From the NCBI GenBank assembly GCA_039908095.1, contig JAMOBJ010000001.1, positions 186,001 to 250,000 on the forward strand: DNA of 64,000 bases, read 5' to 3'. The notes below the pieces were generated by a model. It was not told the origin of the DNA and searched no databases. It was given only the letters and a program-made list of their open reading frames with translations. This DNA is from Nitrospirae bacterium YQR-1 (GTDB lineage Bacteria > Nitrospirota > Thermodesulfovibrionia > Thermodesulfovibrionales > Magnetobacteriaceae). Below are positions 55,348-64,000 of the stretch, piece after piece; position 1 is the stretch's first letter, and the number at the start of each line of letters is the position of its first letter. Both the position numbers and the translations under genes were made by a program.

Positions 55348-58300
55348 TCACGATTTAGCCTTATTGGTCCAGGCTGTTGCCAGGTTAAAAAGCTGGTCAT
55401 AATCAACCGGTTTTGAAATATAGTCATCAGCTCCTGCCTCGATGCACTTGTCTCTGTCATCTTTCATTGCTTTGGCAGTAAGGGCTATGATGGGCAGCTT
55501 TGCTGTTTTAGGGTTTTTACGTATTTCTCTCATAGCTTCAAAGCCGTCCATTACGGGCATCATTATATCCATAAGAATCAAGTCAATTTTATCGAAGTTG
55601 TCCTGTAAAATATCAAGGGCTTTTTGTCCGTTTACCGCAATAAGTGTCTCGGCCCCCTGGCTTTCCAGTGTGGCGGAGAGGACAAATATATTCTTAGAGT
55701 CGTCATCCACAACCAATACCCGTTTTCCATCAAGCATTTTTCCGCCGCTCTTTAACGCCGGTATATCCTTTGCGTAGTCCTTATGCACCCTGTGCAAAAA
55801 CAGCGATACCTCCTCCTTTAGCCGTACATAGGAATTAGCAGTTTTAGCTATTATGCTTTGAGAAAACCTCCTTAGCTGCGCATCCTCCTCCGGTGTTATA
55901 TCCTTGCCGGTATAGACGATAACAGGCACATCAAAATCATTGTCCCGTATAAATTTACAAAGCTCAATTCCACTGCCGTCTTTTAACTTTAAATCCACAA
56001 CTACCGCGTCATAAATTTCTTTTTTTAATTCAACCTTTGCCTCCTCCGCCCCTGAAACTCCCGTAACTCTAACATAACTGTCAGCCACCAGCTCGATAAG
56101 GGATTCCCTCTGGTGTTGTTCATCCTCAACTATGAGCAAATCTTTGGGGGTTTTAGTTGAAAATTGTGCTATATGGTCTATGGCCTTCTTTATGTCCTCA
56201 TCTGTTACGGGTTTAGCGGTAAAACCGATGGCTCCCAGGCTTTGCAGATAGACGTCCTTTTCCCTGCCGCTGATTATTTGTATGGGAATGTGAATAGTGG
56301 AGCGGTTGGACTTAAGTTCTTTCATAACCTCTATGCCGCTTGTGTCGGGCAGTCCCAAATCAAGAAGTATGCCCATGGGATTGTATTTACGGGCAACATT
56401 GAGTCCCTCCTCTGCGGTTAATGCAGTGATGGCTTTAAAACCACCTGCACGGACGCTGTCTCTGAGGATTTCGCAAAACATAAGATCATCCTCCACTATG
56501 GCGATGATTTTGTCACCTGGCTGCAAGTTATCCCTGTCGTCATCCAGCTGGTTTTTTCTTGGCACAGAGTCTTTAACAGGCAGCAGAGGCCTGCTTATTT
56601 CAACGGAGGGACTTCTCTCTACAGTAACTTGCCTGACAGACTCTGTACGTCCTTCAAACTTAAGAGGTAAGCAGAGGAAAAACTCGCTTCCAGAGCCGTG
56701 CCGGCTCTTAACGGTAAGGGTGCCGCCCAGGACTGTGGCAAGCTCGTGGCTTATAGAAAGCCCAAGGCCGCTGCCTCCGTGTTCACGGCTTATTGAACCG
56801 TCAGCCTGCTTAAAAGCCTCAAAAACCACATTTAGCTTATCTGCCGGGATACCAATGCCGGTGTCTTTTACTGAAATAAGAACAGGCCGCTTAGTGTCGC
56901 CGCTTCTTTTGATTGTAAGGTTTACACTGCCGGTTTTTGTAAATTTAAAGGCGTTTGATAAAAGATTTTTCACAATTTGAGCGGCTTTGTCCTCATCGGA
57001 AACTATTTCTGTTTCCAACTCATCTGCAATGTTAAATTGTAGTTTCTTTTCTTTTGCCAGCTCCTCAAACAATTCCTTAAATTTATTCAGGAATCTTGAA
57101 CTATGGAATTGTTGAATGTTTAAGGCTACAACACCGGATTCTATTTTTGAGAGATCCAGGATGTCATTAATCAGCAACAGCAGATCGTTACCTGAGTTGT
57201 ATATAACATCAAGTTTTTTAACATCATCGGCACTGAGGTTTCCTGCCTTATTTTGACTCAGTATTTTAGAGAGTAAAATTATCGAATTAAGCGGGGTGCG
57301 GATTTCATGTGAAACGTTTGCCAAGAATTCGGATTTATACTTGTTGGCAAGTTCAAGCTCCCTGGTCTTTTTGCTAAGCTCATCCTGTTTTTCAATTAAA
57401 AGATAGTTTCTCTGTTTTAGCTCCTCCGATTTAGACTCAAGCAGCTGGTGTTGCTCCTCCATTTGGGTATTGGCCTGTTCAAGTTCCTCGCTTTGTATCT
57501 GCAGTTCCTCGTTTGCCCTTTGTGAGGCGTCAAGGAGGTCACGTATCCGGTCTGTTTGAGTGGACAGGAAAATGTAGTTGGCAACAGTGGAGCCGATAAG
57601 GTTTAAAAACTCCAGTTTTTGGCTGTCAAACTCCTCATGAGAGGCAAGCTCAATAACCCCCAGTATTTCCTCTTCAAAGAGCAGTGGAAAAGTGTAGGTA
57701 TTAAGCGGCGGTTCACTCGTTGTTCCGGTTGTAATTACGGAGTGGGTTCTTTTTATGTTTCGTAACAGTATAGGGGATTTTTGAAGTCCCACCTGTCCGA
57801 CCGTTCCCTCACCAAGCCTAAACTCATTGGAGAGCTCTTGCCTTTCAACAAAAGCATAAGAGGCATAAAGTTTAAAGAGCCTGTTTTCAGAGTCATAAAT
57901 GAAAAGTGTTCCCACTGCTGAGGACGTATAGGCGGCCACGTAGTCAATGGCCTTAGAGGCAATTTCCATGAGAGTGGGATTTCCTTTTAATATGGTGTTT
58001 AGGGTGTTAACACCGTCTTTTATCCAGTTTTGCCTGTCGTTGTTAATTTTATTTTGCCGCAGGGTTTCAGTCATACGTAAAAGGGCTGAGGCAAGCTCGT
58101 CTTTTGCACTGAGGGGCATTATTGAAGTTGAATAATCACCCTCAGCTATATGATTGGCTTGATGCACGACATTTTGGAGATTTACTATCATATCCCTCAG
58201 GGAATGTCCAAGGATATCGTTTTCGCCCCTTACCTCTACTTGCAGCGAGAAGTTACCCACTGAGACCATATAAGCGATATTTGCTACTTCCCGCAGATTT

Positions 58301-59760
58301 TCTATCATCCGGTTTATAGAATTACACAGAATGTCATGTTTTCCCTTTGACTCAATTGATGCGGCGAAATTACCCGTGGAGATGGTTTGTGCAATTTCTG
58401 CAATATCTCTTAGGGTTTTAGTCATAAAGTTCAGGGAGCCGCCCAGTCTGTCATTATCCGAAAGCAGCACAACATCTTGCGAGTAATCCCCCTGTGCAAT
58501 GGCATTAGCCTGATTTATAGTTGATTTCATGTTTTGCACAAGGCGGTCTGAGGCTCTGACCATGGCGCCGATTTCATCCCGCGGCAGATACTCAATGGTT
58601 TCCTCAGGAATCTGCCCCAGCGACAGAGCCGTTAACCTTCTGCTTATTGCAAGAATCGGCGGTACGAGTGTGGATATAAATCTTTTTGACAGAACAAGAA
58701 TCATAATCAGCACAATAATCAAAATCGCAAAAAAGGCATACTTGAAACGCTGCAGGGAGATTAAGGCGATTTTTTTATCAGTTGCAGTGAAAAGTGTCCA
58801 GGATGCTGAGTCATCGCCCTTTTCAATGGTTATTTTTTTAAGATTTGCAATTGAGCCGCCTTCCATAAAGTTACCGCTTTTGCCGGCGGCAGCCATCTTA
58901 TATACCTCAGGAAATTCTGTCCTAAAGGACGTTTTTTGGTTTAACAGCTCCTCCCACAGCCTGTCCCTGTTTTCAAGGTAAAGGTATCTGCCTGAACTGT
59001 TAAAAAGGTAGAAATCCGTATGACGTGCAGCCTGCTCCCTACCTGTGCTTTGTGCGGCGGCATCAATTGTTTTTAAAATCTCATCTGCAAACAACGAAAG
59101 TATAACTACGGCACGGGTAACGTTGTTTTTATCCACAATAGGTGTGCTAAAGACAATTACAGGCGTGTAGGGCCTTATTACCATGTTGCGGTCTTTGGCT
59201 AATTCTATATCGGAGGTGTAAATCTGAGATTTTTTCAGAGACAACGTTTCTTTAAAAACCGTGGTGTCAATTAAATTTTCCAAATTCTGTTCATGTATCA
59301 TTTTTGCAATCTGAACTACTGTCTGAGTTGTTTTATCAAAAGTAATATGGATGTCTTCTCTGCCGTCATGACCGATAATTTGCACGGAGTGATAAATACC
59401 TCTTGATTTTACAAATGAATTGAGAACACTTATGGAGACTTTATACCATTCTCTCATCTTTGTCTCTTCACCAATTTCCTCCCAGTGCAGGTATCTTTCA
59501 ATAAAAACACTGCCTGCTAAAAAATTTAAATCTGATTTAGCGGTGTCTATCTGATGTTCAATATTACCTGCTGTATTTACGGCTTTGATTTCGTTTGTTA
59601 AAACGGCGTTGTTAGTGTAACCCCTCAGGGCATTTTCATAGGAGTAATAACCGATTGCCAAAGTTGAAAGCAGGGTCGTTGAAACAAAAATAATAACTAT
59701 CTTCTTCTTTATGCCAAGACTGGAAAAAACAGTTATTAACTCTTTTATAAACGATTTCAC
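55348..59760 (-). CDS. Hybrid histidine kinase with poly-HAMP, GAF and three receivers
   Basis: A 1470-residue membrane sensor. A first helix (about 20-42), an extracytoplasmic sensor (about 45-330) and a second helix (about 333-355) lead to four HAMP-like units in tandem (about 355-580; repeats of GDYS or GNF with a conserved D). A GAF domain (about 600-735), a coiled coil, HisKA with SHEIRTPLNS (His near 818) and the ATPase domain (NLLSNAFKFTKTG, DTGIGIPADK, GGSGLGLSIS) follow. Three receivers end the protein (phospho-Asp in LLDLGLPD, VVDLKLKD, LMDIMMPVMDG). Its likely partner is the exported helical-repeat protein encoded just upstream. Confidence 0.95.
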   Translation of the reverse strand: MKSFIKELITVFSSLGIKKKIVIIFVSTTLLSTLAIGYYSYENALRGYTNNAVLTNEIKAVNTAGNIEHQIDTAKSDLNFLAGSVFIERYLHWEEIGEETKMREWYKVSISVLNSFVKSRGIYHSVQIIGHDGREDIHITFDKTTQTVVQIAKMIHEQNLENLIDTTVFKETLSLKKSQIYTSDIELAKDRNMVIRPYTPVIVFSTPIVDKNNVTRAVVILSLFADEILKTIDAAAQSTGREQAARHTDFYLFNSSGRYLYLENRDRLWEELLNQKTSFRTEFPEVYKMAAAGKSGNFMEGGSIANLKKITIEKGDDSASWTLFTATDKKIALISLQRFKYAFFAILIIVLIMILVLSKRFISTLVPPILAISRRLTALSLGQIPEETIEYLPRDEIGAMVRASDRLVQNMKSTINQANAIAQGDYSQDVVLLSDNDRLGGSLNFMTKTLRDIAEIAQTISTGNFAASIESKGKHDILCNSINRMIENLREVANIAYMVSVGNFSLQVEVRGENDILGHSLRDMIVNLQNVVHQANHIAEGDYSTSIMPLSAKDELASALLRMTETLRQNKINNDRQNWIKDGVNTLNTILKGNPTLMEIASKAIDYVAAYTSSAVGTLFIYDSENRLFKLYASYAFVERQELSNEFRLGEGTVGQVGLQKSPILLRNIKRTHSVITTGTTSEPPLNTYTFPLLFEEEILGVIELASHEEFDSQKLEFLNLIGSTVANYIFLSTQTDRIRDLLDASQRANEELQIQSEELEQANTQMEEQHQLLESKSEELKQRNYLLIEKQDELSKKTRELELANKYKSEFLANVSHEIRTPLNSIILLSKILSQNKAGNLSADDVKKLDVIYNSGNDLLLLINDILDLSKIESGVVALNIQQFHSSRFLNKFKELFEELAKEKKLQFNIADELETEIVSDEDKAAQIVKNLLSNAFKFTKTGSVNLTIKRSGDTKRPVLISVKDTGIGIPADKLNVVFEAFKQADGSISREHGGSGLGLSISHELATVLGGTLTVKSRHGSGSEFFLCLPLKFEGRTESVRQVTVERSPSVEISRPLLPVKDSVPRKNQLDDDRDNLQPGDKIIAIVEDDLMFCEILRDSVRAGGFKAITALTAEEGLNVARKYNPMGILLDLGLPDTSGIEVMKELKSNRSTIHIPIQIISGREKDVYLQSLGAIGFTAKPVTDEDIKKAIDHIAQFSTKTPKDLLIVEDEQHQRESLIELVADSYVRVTGVSGAEEAKVELKKEIYDAVVVDLKLKDGSGIELCKFIRDNDFDVPVIVYTGKDITPEEDAQLRRFSQSIIAKTANSYVRLKEEVSLFLHRVHKDYAKDIPALKSGGKMLDGKRVLVVDDDSKNIFVLSATLESQGAETLIAVNGQKALDILQDNFDKIDLILMDIMMPVMDGFEAMREIRKNPKTAKLPIIALTAKAMKDDRDKCIEAGADDYISKPVDYDQLFNLATAWTNKAKS

Positions 59761-59779
59761 AAAAGCCGCCGTTTTTACC

Positions 59780-60721
59780 TTATTTAATTGTTTTTATAAG
59801 TTGAATTCTCAATAAAGACCAACCCATCAACTGAAGCACATCTGCAGGGATTTTGTTTTTATATGTTTTAGCTGCAGGAGTTATATATATGTTAAGCTTC
59901 AGATACGCTTTTAACGTTTGCAGCTCTGAGATTACCATCAGCTGTAGATTAAACACATCGGATGGTTTTGTATGTTCAGCCCTGAAAACAGAGAAATCCA
60001 CAGTTTCAATTCCCACAGATTTTTGAAGTTTCTGGACATATTCCATTAAAGCATAGGTAGTGTCAAACACTTCCTTAGGGGTTGCATCAGGAAGCCTCTT
60101 AGGAGGTATCGTAGAATCATTTAAACCCAACTCATTAACCATCAGGCTGATGTCGTCGAGAATTATCATGCTCTGTGCAAATGTGTAGTCAGGAGTAACC
60201 GTCTGTTCCGTTACAAGCTCAAGCTCTAAGAATACCTGATGAAGACGATTAAAAACATCTATGGGATGCTTATCGGAGTACTGTTGCCGGTCAGTGGCTT
60301 TCTCGGTAATACCCATCCTGCGTTTAAAGATGCTAAACTCGGTCAGGATTCTTTGGGTTTGCTCATACACAAGCACCGGGTCAACATTAATAACCGGTTC
60401 AATTATGGGAATTGAAAGACCTGGAAGGCCGTTCTTTTTTCTTAATAAATTAAGTTTATAGTAAACAGCATAAGACATCTGCCAGACATTGCGGGGTTGT
60501 ATGTTTGTTTTAAAATCTCTTACCTCGGCGGATGTTTTAATTTTAAAATGTTTTTTTATAATTTCCACCTCTTTCAATATCTGCATAGCTTCAGTGTAAA
60601 CATCAAAGGAGGCTATCTCTGCGGCAGTTGATTTAAGGGGCAAGGCGGCCGCAATGAATAAAAGAATAAAAAAAACGGCGGCTGCAGATATTCTCCTCAG
60701 ATTTATAATCTTTTGTTTCAG
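59780..60721 (-). CDS. Exported helical-repeat protein of unknown function
   Basis: The frame extends upstream of the first ATG/GTG/TTG-type start (TTG 60643) and encodes a clear signal peptide: KQKIINLRRISAAAVFF, a hydrophobic run ending IAAALPLKSTAA. The best start is then a CTG at 60721, with AAGGAG ten bases before it; this is unusual. The mature part (about 285 residues) holds six to seven helical units with a PxDVF or PRNVW start and an EL-x4-K pattern, such as HPIDVFNRLHQVFLELELV and KPSDVFNLQLMVISELQTLK. No family is recognised. It ends 19 bases before the hybrid kinase gene, so it may be a periplasmic signal partner of that kinase. Confidence 0.72.
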   Translation of the reverse strand: MKQKIINLRRISAAAVFFILLFIAAALPLKSTAAEIASFDVYTEAMQILKEVEIIKKHFKIKTSAEVRDFKTNIQPRNVWQMSYAVYYKLNLLRKKNGLPGLSIPIIEPVINVDPVLVYEQTQRILTEFSIFKRRMGITEKATDRQQYSDKHPIDVFNRLHQVFLELELVTEQTVTPDYTFAQSMIILDDISLMVNELGLNDSTIPPKRLPDATPKEVFDTTYALMEYVQKLQKSVGIETVDFSVFRAEHTKPSDVFNLQLMVISELQTLKAYLKLNIYITPAAKTYKNKIPADVLQLMGWSLLRIQLIKTIK

Positions 60722-60793
60722 CTTAGTTTAACTCCTTTTTAATTTTATTATACAAGAATTATGCAATGGAAAAAAATATTTTATTTTGGTATG

Positions 60794-60823
60794 TTTACAT
60801 TTATTTCAAATTAAGTATATACT
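60794..60823 (+). promoter_or_regulatory. Sigma-70-type promoter of the radical SAM gene
   Basis: TTTACA (60794-60799) and TATACT (60818-60823) are 18 bases apart, 84 bases before the ATG. Confidence 0.5.
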
Positions 60824-60907
60824 GAAGTGGTATGTTTGGATACAGATTCCTTTTGTGCTGGTCTTGTGAATCCAAAAAAACAAAAAATAAAAGAGCAAGG
60901 GTAAAAA

Positions 60908-62656
60908 ATGAAAAAAAATAAGATTCTTTTTGTATCTCCGTTTCAACCATATGGAATAAACGATCAATTCGGGCACAAGGATGTTCAGGGTGAGTTTTTT
61001 TTGGCTCATATAACAAGAAATCAGGGGATGTTTCAGATAAGAAGTGTAAATCCGTTTGTTAATTTGCATTTTCTGTCAATAAATATTAAGACACCGTCTG
61101 TGGTCTTAGAATATCCAACCGTAGAGATGTATATTAATGAGTTGAAAAAGGGCTGTTATACGCACGTTGCCATAACAACGGTGCTGGCAACAAACCCGAA
61201 GGCTAAACATATGATAGAGCTTAGCGCTCAGTACGCTCCGTCAGCGGAAGTAATCATAGGCGGTTACGGTGTGGCAATGGAAAATCCGGAAGCCTATTTC
61301 GGCGTTGACTTGGAGCATATTTGCCGCGGAGACGGGGTCACATTTATGAGAAAACTACTGGGTGAGGAAGATGCTCCGGTTTTAAACCCGTTGATAGAGA
61401 GCAGGCCATCTCATGTTTTAGGCTTTAAGATGGATACGACTCTTTACATTGTAGGCTCTATGGGTTGTGAGAACAAATGTGAGTACTGTATAACCTCGCA
61501 TTTTTATGATTGTAAAAATGAAAAGGTATTAAAAAGCGGCAAAGAACTCTACGACCTTATAATGACCCACAGAGCGGCCAACTATGAAACATTAAAGAAA
61601 AACGGCGTTCAGACGGTATATATATTTAATGAGAACTTCTTAGGCGACAAAAAACTGGTTGAAGAGTTTGGAGCACTAATTGAGGGTGTGGATGATTTCC
61701 CTGTCTCAATAGGATGTTTCGGTTCAGCGGCGGCGGTTATGCAATATGACCATGCGTATTTAGCAAAAATCGGCATATCAAACATTTGGATAGGCGTGGA
61801 GTCTCTTAAGTTTAAACACAAAAAATTAAGAGACATTAATATGAATGAAATGTTCCAGTCTTTGTATGAAAATGGGATTTCAACTATCGCCTCTCTTATA
61901 ATAGGATTTCCATTCCATACACCGGAAAACATTCAGGATGATATAAACTATTTCTTTTCACTTAAGGCTACGTTTTATCAGTTTACAATATACTCCCCAA
62001 CCCCCGGCACGCCAAGTTTTGAGCTGGCAAAGAAAAACAACTGGATAGGGGCTGATTATGATTTAAGGGCAATAAATGGATTTAATGAGTACTTTAAACA
62101 TCCAAATTTTGAAAGCGGCGGGCTGGAAGAGGTTCTAAATAGCTGTGTGCAACGGGAGATGGCTGAAAAGGGACCGACCATTTTCAGATATTTGGAAATA
62201 GCGGCAAGAAAACTTGAAATAGCGGACCAGAGCACTCTTAACAGCACGGCAAGCTCTTATCAGAAAAAATACTATAAAAGGATATTAGACAGGGCATTGC
62301 TGATGTCTCCGCTGGGACTGTTGATAATGCCGACCAGATTTAAGAAAAACGCTTATGTGCTGTCGGTTATTTATAAGATGCTAAAGGCACGGAAGATATC
62401 CGGCCTGTTGGCGCTCTTGTTGTCTCCGCTGGGAATGCTCTATGTGTTAGTTTATAATTTATTTTATGACAAGACAGAGCAGCCGGAAGCCATAGCCTTC
62501 GTGTATGAAAACTACAAGCAAATACCGGAAGAAAAATACACGGAAAGTACAAATCCAACGGGGCTGTTTGCCAGAATCTCAGAGAGTATAAAAAATATAT
62601 TTACAACAAAACCTGAAGCATCACTAAGTCCTGAACCGTCTGTGAATAAACAATAA
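60908..62656 (+). CDS. B12-binding-domain radical SAM protein with membrane-associated tail
   Basis: A 582-residue protein. The N-terminal part is a cobalamin-binding-like domain (VAITTVLATNPKAKHMIEL, VIIGGYGVAMENPEAYF, ICRGDG). The radical SAM core has GCENKCEYCITS (about 185-196), FNENFLGDKKLVEEFG, GVESLKFKHKKLRD and YSPTPGTPSFELAKK. After about 460 come two hydrophobic segments (LLMSPLGLLIMP and ISGLLALLLSPLGMLYVL), so the protein may sit at the membrane. The substrate is unknown. A terminator follows at 62687. Confidence 0.88.
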   Translation: MKKNKILFVSPFQPYGINDQFGHKDVQGEFFLAHITRNQGMFQIRSVNPFVNLHFLSINIKTPSVVLEYPTVEMYINELKKGCYTHVAITTVLATNPKAKHMIELSAQYAPSAEVIIGGYGVAMENPEAYFGVDLEHICRGDGVTFMRKLLGEEDAPVLNPLIESRPSHVLGFKMDTTLYIVGSMGCENKCEYCITSHFYDCKNEKVLKSGKELYDLIMTHRAANYETLKKNGVQTVYIFNENFLGDKKLVEEFGALIEGVDDFPVSIGCFGSAAAVMQYDHAYLAKIGISNIWIGVESLKFKHKKLRDINMNEMFQSLYENGISTIASLIIGFPFHTPENIQDDINYFFSLKATFYQFTIYSPTPGTPSFELAKKNNWIGADYDLRAINGFNEYFKHPNFESGGLEEVLNSCVQREMAEKGPTIFRYLEIAARKLEIADQSTLNSTASSYQKKYYKRILDRALLMSPLGLLIMPTRFKKNAYVLSVIYKMLKARKISGLLALLLSPLGMLYVLVYNLFYDKTEQPEAIAFVYENYKQIPEEKYTESTNPTGLFARISESIKNIFTTKPEASLSPEPSVNKQ

Positions 62657-62686
62657 TCAGCTGACTATACTGATATTTTGCAGGGA

Positions 62687-62730
62687 CCGCTAAATTTTGA
62701 TTATATCAGATTTAGCGGCTCTTTATTTTT
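62687..62730 (+). terminator. Rho-independent terminator
   Basis: CCGCTAAAT (62687-62695) pairs with ATTTAGCGG (62710-62718), followed by CTCTTTATTTTTATAG. It is 30 bases after the radical SAM stop. Confidence 0.85.
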
Positions 62731-62869
62731 ATAGTAAACCTATAGCCTTAAAAAATGTTGAGGAGAAAGTATTTAATAGATATACAGAATACCGGTTTTA
62801 AAGTCGGAGGTTGAAAAGCTTCTCTGTGCGGATAAATAAATACATGGGCGGCGGAAAGACAATAGCCCC

Positions 62870-63991
62870 TCACAACGAAAGGGATGAGACACTGTTTCTT
62901 ATAGAGAATCCTCTGAGGACTGGAATTCCTTTGCCTCTGTACTGAACCATTACCTTGTGGCTTTGCCCCATGCCGCCGCCGGTAATGAGCCTCTTAATCT
63001 TTGCCGCCTGAAAAAGAAAATCTTCTGTATGAGCCGTCTCAGCTAAAAATTCATCAATGCCCAGAGAAACCAGAAATGTCCCCTGCGGGCAGTACCCCAA
63101 GCACTCAAAGCCCATCAAGAGCCCCCACTGCATTAAAGACGTGAAATTAACGTGCGCTGTTATATCCTGAGCGCCGATATTTATATAAGGGTTTTCATTT
63201 ACACTATGCCTGTGGTAACACATAAGTGTTCCTCTGTTTCGCTCCGGCGCATAGTACTCCCACGCTGTGTAACCATAATCTATTGTTAATATAAATCCTT
63301 CAGACAAAAATCCTGAAATCTCCAAAAGCCAGTCTCTTAGACCCAAATTTATTTCCGTCCTGTATCCAACACTTAAATCAAGCGGGATTGATATGTTAAA
63401 TTCCCTGAAATAATCCGATACGCCTATGGATGGACTGAAAAAAATTTCCTTAAAATTTTCATCAACGAAAACCTCCTCGATTTTGTGTTTTTTTGCAAAT
63501 ACTAAATTAACCGCAAATGAATCCAATAACTCATTTGAAATAACGCATCCCAAAACCTGCGGGAAATCTTTCGTATCAGCGTGCCATATGACTTTATTTG
63601 AGAAGTCAGTAAGTTTTTCCTTTTGCTTAACTTGAAAATAAGGGTTTCGTTCAACAATTACATACGATATGCTGTCAAAAATCTCCTTGTCTTTCAAACT
63701 GCGCATTATGTCAAAACAAAGCAATCCGCCCCCGCCGCCATACTCTATAATATGAAAACATTCCGGTTTTTTCATTAGTTCCCACATCTGCTGAATCTGC
63801 CCTGCTAAGGCCCATCCAAACGCACTATGAAGATTTGCTGCTGTGAAGAAATCCCCCCTGCGGCCTATCTCTGTACCGTTGTTCATGTAATACCCAAGTT
63901 CAGGGAAATAGAGTGCCATGTCCATAAAAGACCTAAAGCTAATCGGCCCATGCCGCCGTATCCGCTCTTTTATGATTTGCTCAAGAGCCAT
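62870..63991 (-). CDS. MidA/NDUFAF7-type SAM-dependent methyltransferase
   Basis: A 373-residue member of the DUF185 family, protein arginine methyltransferases needed for complex I assembly in mitochondria (NDUFAF7). The N-terminus GPISFRSFMDMALYFPELGYY and GDFFTAANLHSAFGWALAGQ is the family start. The SAM-binding loop is IIEYGGGGGLLCFDIMRSL (usually ExGxGxG). SNELLDSFAVN and LTIDYGYTAWEYY follow. The bacterial substrate is not known. It converges with the radical SAM gene. Confidence 0.9.
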   Translation of the reverse strand: MALEQIIKERIRRHGPISFRSFMDMALYFPELGYYMNNGTEIGRRGDFFTAANLHSAFGWALAGQIQQMWELMKKPECFHIIEYGGGGGLLCFDIMRSLKDKEIFDSISYVIVERNPYFQVKQKEKLTDFSNKVIWHADTKDFPQVLGCVISNELLDSFAVNLVFAKKHKIEEVFVDENFKEIFFSPSIGVSDYFREFNISIPLDLSVGYRTEINLGLRDWLLEISGFLSEGFILTIDYGYTAWEYYAPERNRGTLMCYHRHSVNENPYINIGAQDITAHVNFTSLMQWGLLMGFECLGYCPQGTFLVSLGIDEFLAETAHTEDFLFQAAKIKRLITGGGMGQSHKVMVQYRGKGIPVLRGFSIRNSVSSLSL

Positions 63992-64000
63992 GTTAGAGAG

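Noticed and set aside
56297..56980. 227-codon antisense frame in the hybrid kinase gene
   Set aside because: It mirrors the receiver and ATPase coding region; composition is Ser/Leu-rich, as is typical of shadows.

Overview
The window looks like a chromosomal segment of a Gram-negative, motile bacterium of moderate GC (roughly mid-40s percent by eye). Diderm envelope genes (lpxK, a LapA/LapB-like fusion, the mre/mrdA/rodA set), glycogen metabolism, a flagellin behind a sigma-54 promoter, and many Fe-S, Tat and radical-SAM/B12 proteins fit a Nitrospirota-type organism, possibly of the Magnetobacterium type. That placement is inference from gene content; no rRNA or marker comparison was possible.

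Layout. 1-1823 is a partial, repeat-rich tail- or fibre-like gene on the minus strand next to tRNA-Ser. 2259-7720 is an envelope-polysaccharide operon: sugar-phosphate transferase, acyl-adenylate ligase, Zn-dehydrogenase and a Wzc-like chain-length/ATPase protein. 7896-17529 looks like one exported redox operon (Tat aldo/keto reductase with cysteine clusters, DUF6599-like protein, Tat DUF362 protein, membrane polyferredoxin), split by a complete type III restriction-modification pair (10411-15000) whose upstream edge carries a perfect 56-bp inverted repeat. 17643-21719 is a heat-shock operon (dnaJ-hspR-clpB) with a near-consensus promoter. 21838-24104 holds a TRL-like lipoprotein, a TM2 protein and two YeeE/YedE transporter genes, converging on an NtrC-type regulator and then secG-tpiA.

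26955-31890 is an accessory island. Relics of two insertion sequences flank a nucleoside transporter gene and precede a tightly coupled three-gene operon that encodes two HEPN-type proteins. A further HEPN/DUF5618 gene lies at 36784 behind a frameshifted ORF. Between them sit a CBM48 protein, nadD-rsfS, a LapA/LapB-like fusion, a TPR protein and flagellin.

37456-46000 holds tRNA-Leu, two MacB/FtsX-like permeases with no ATPase gene beside them, hisD, a truncated HAMP sensor, and pgsA-plsY-queC-lpxK. 46171-51772 is the rod-shape operon RDD-mreB-mreC-mreD-mrdA-rodA, transcribed leftward. The right end has a B12/radical-SAM protein, glgA, a 1470-residue hybrid histidine kinase with an exported helical-repeat partner, a second radical-SAM protein and a MidA-type methyltransferase.

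A striking feature is a dispersed family of short non-coding repeats in intergenic gaps. Five or more copies end in ATACCAAGT / ACTTGGTAT inverted termini (a 126-bp form plus insertion and deletion variants). A related subfamily carries two strong G/C hairpins.
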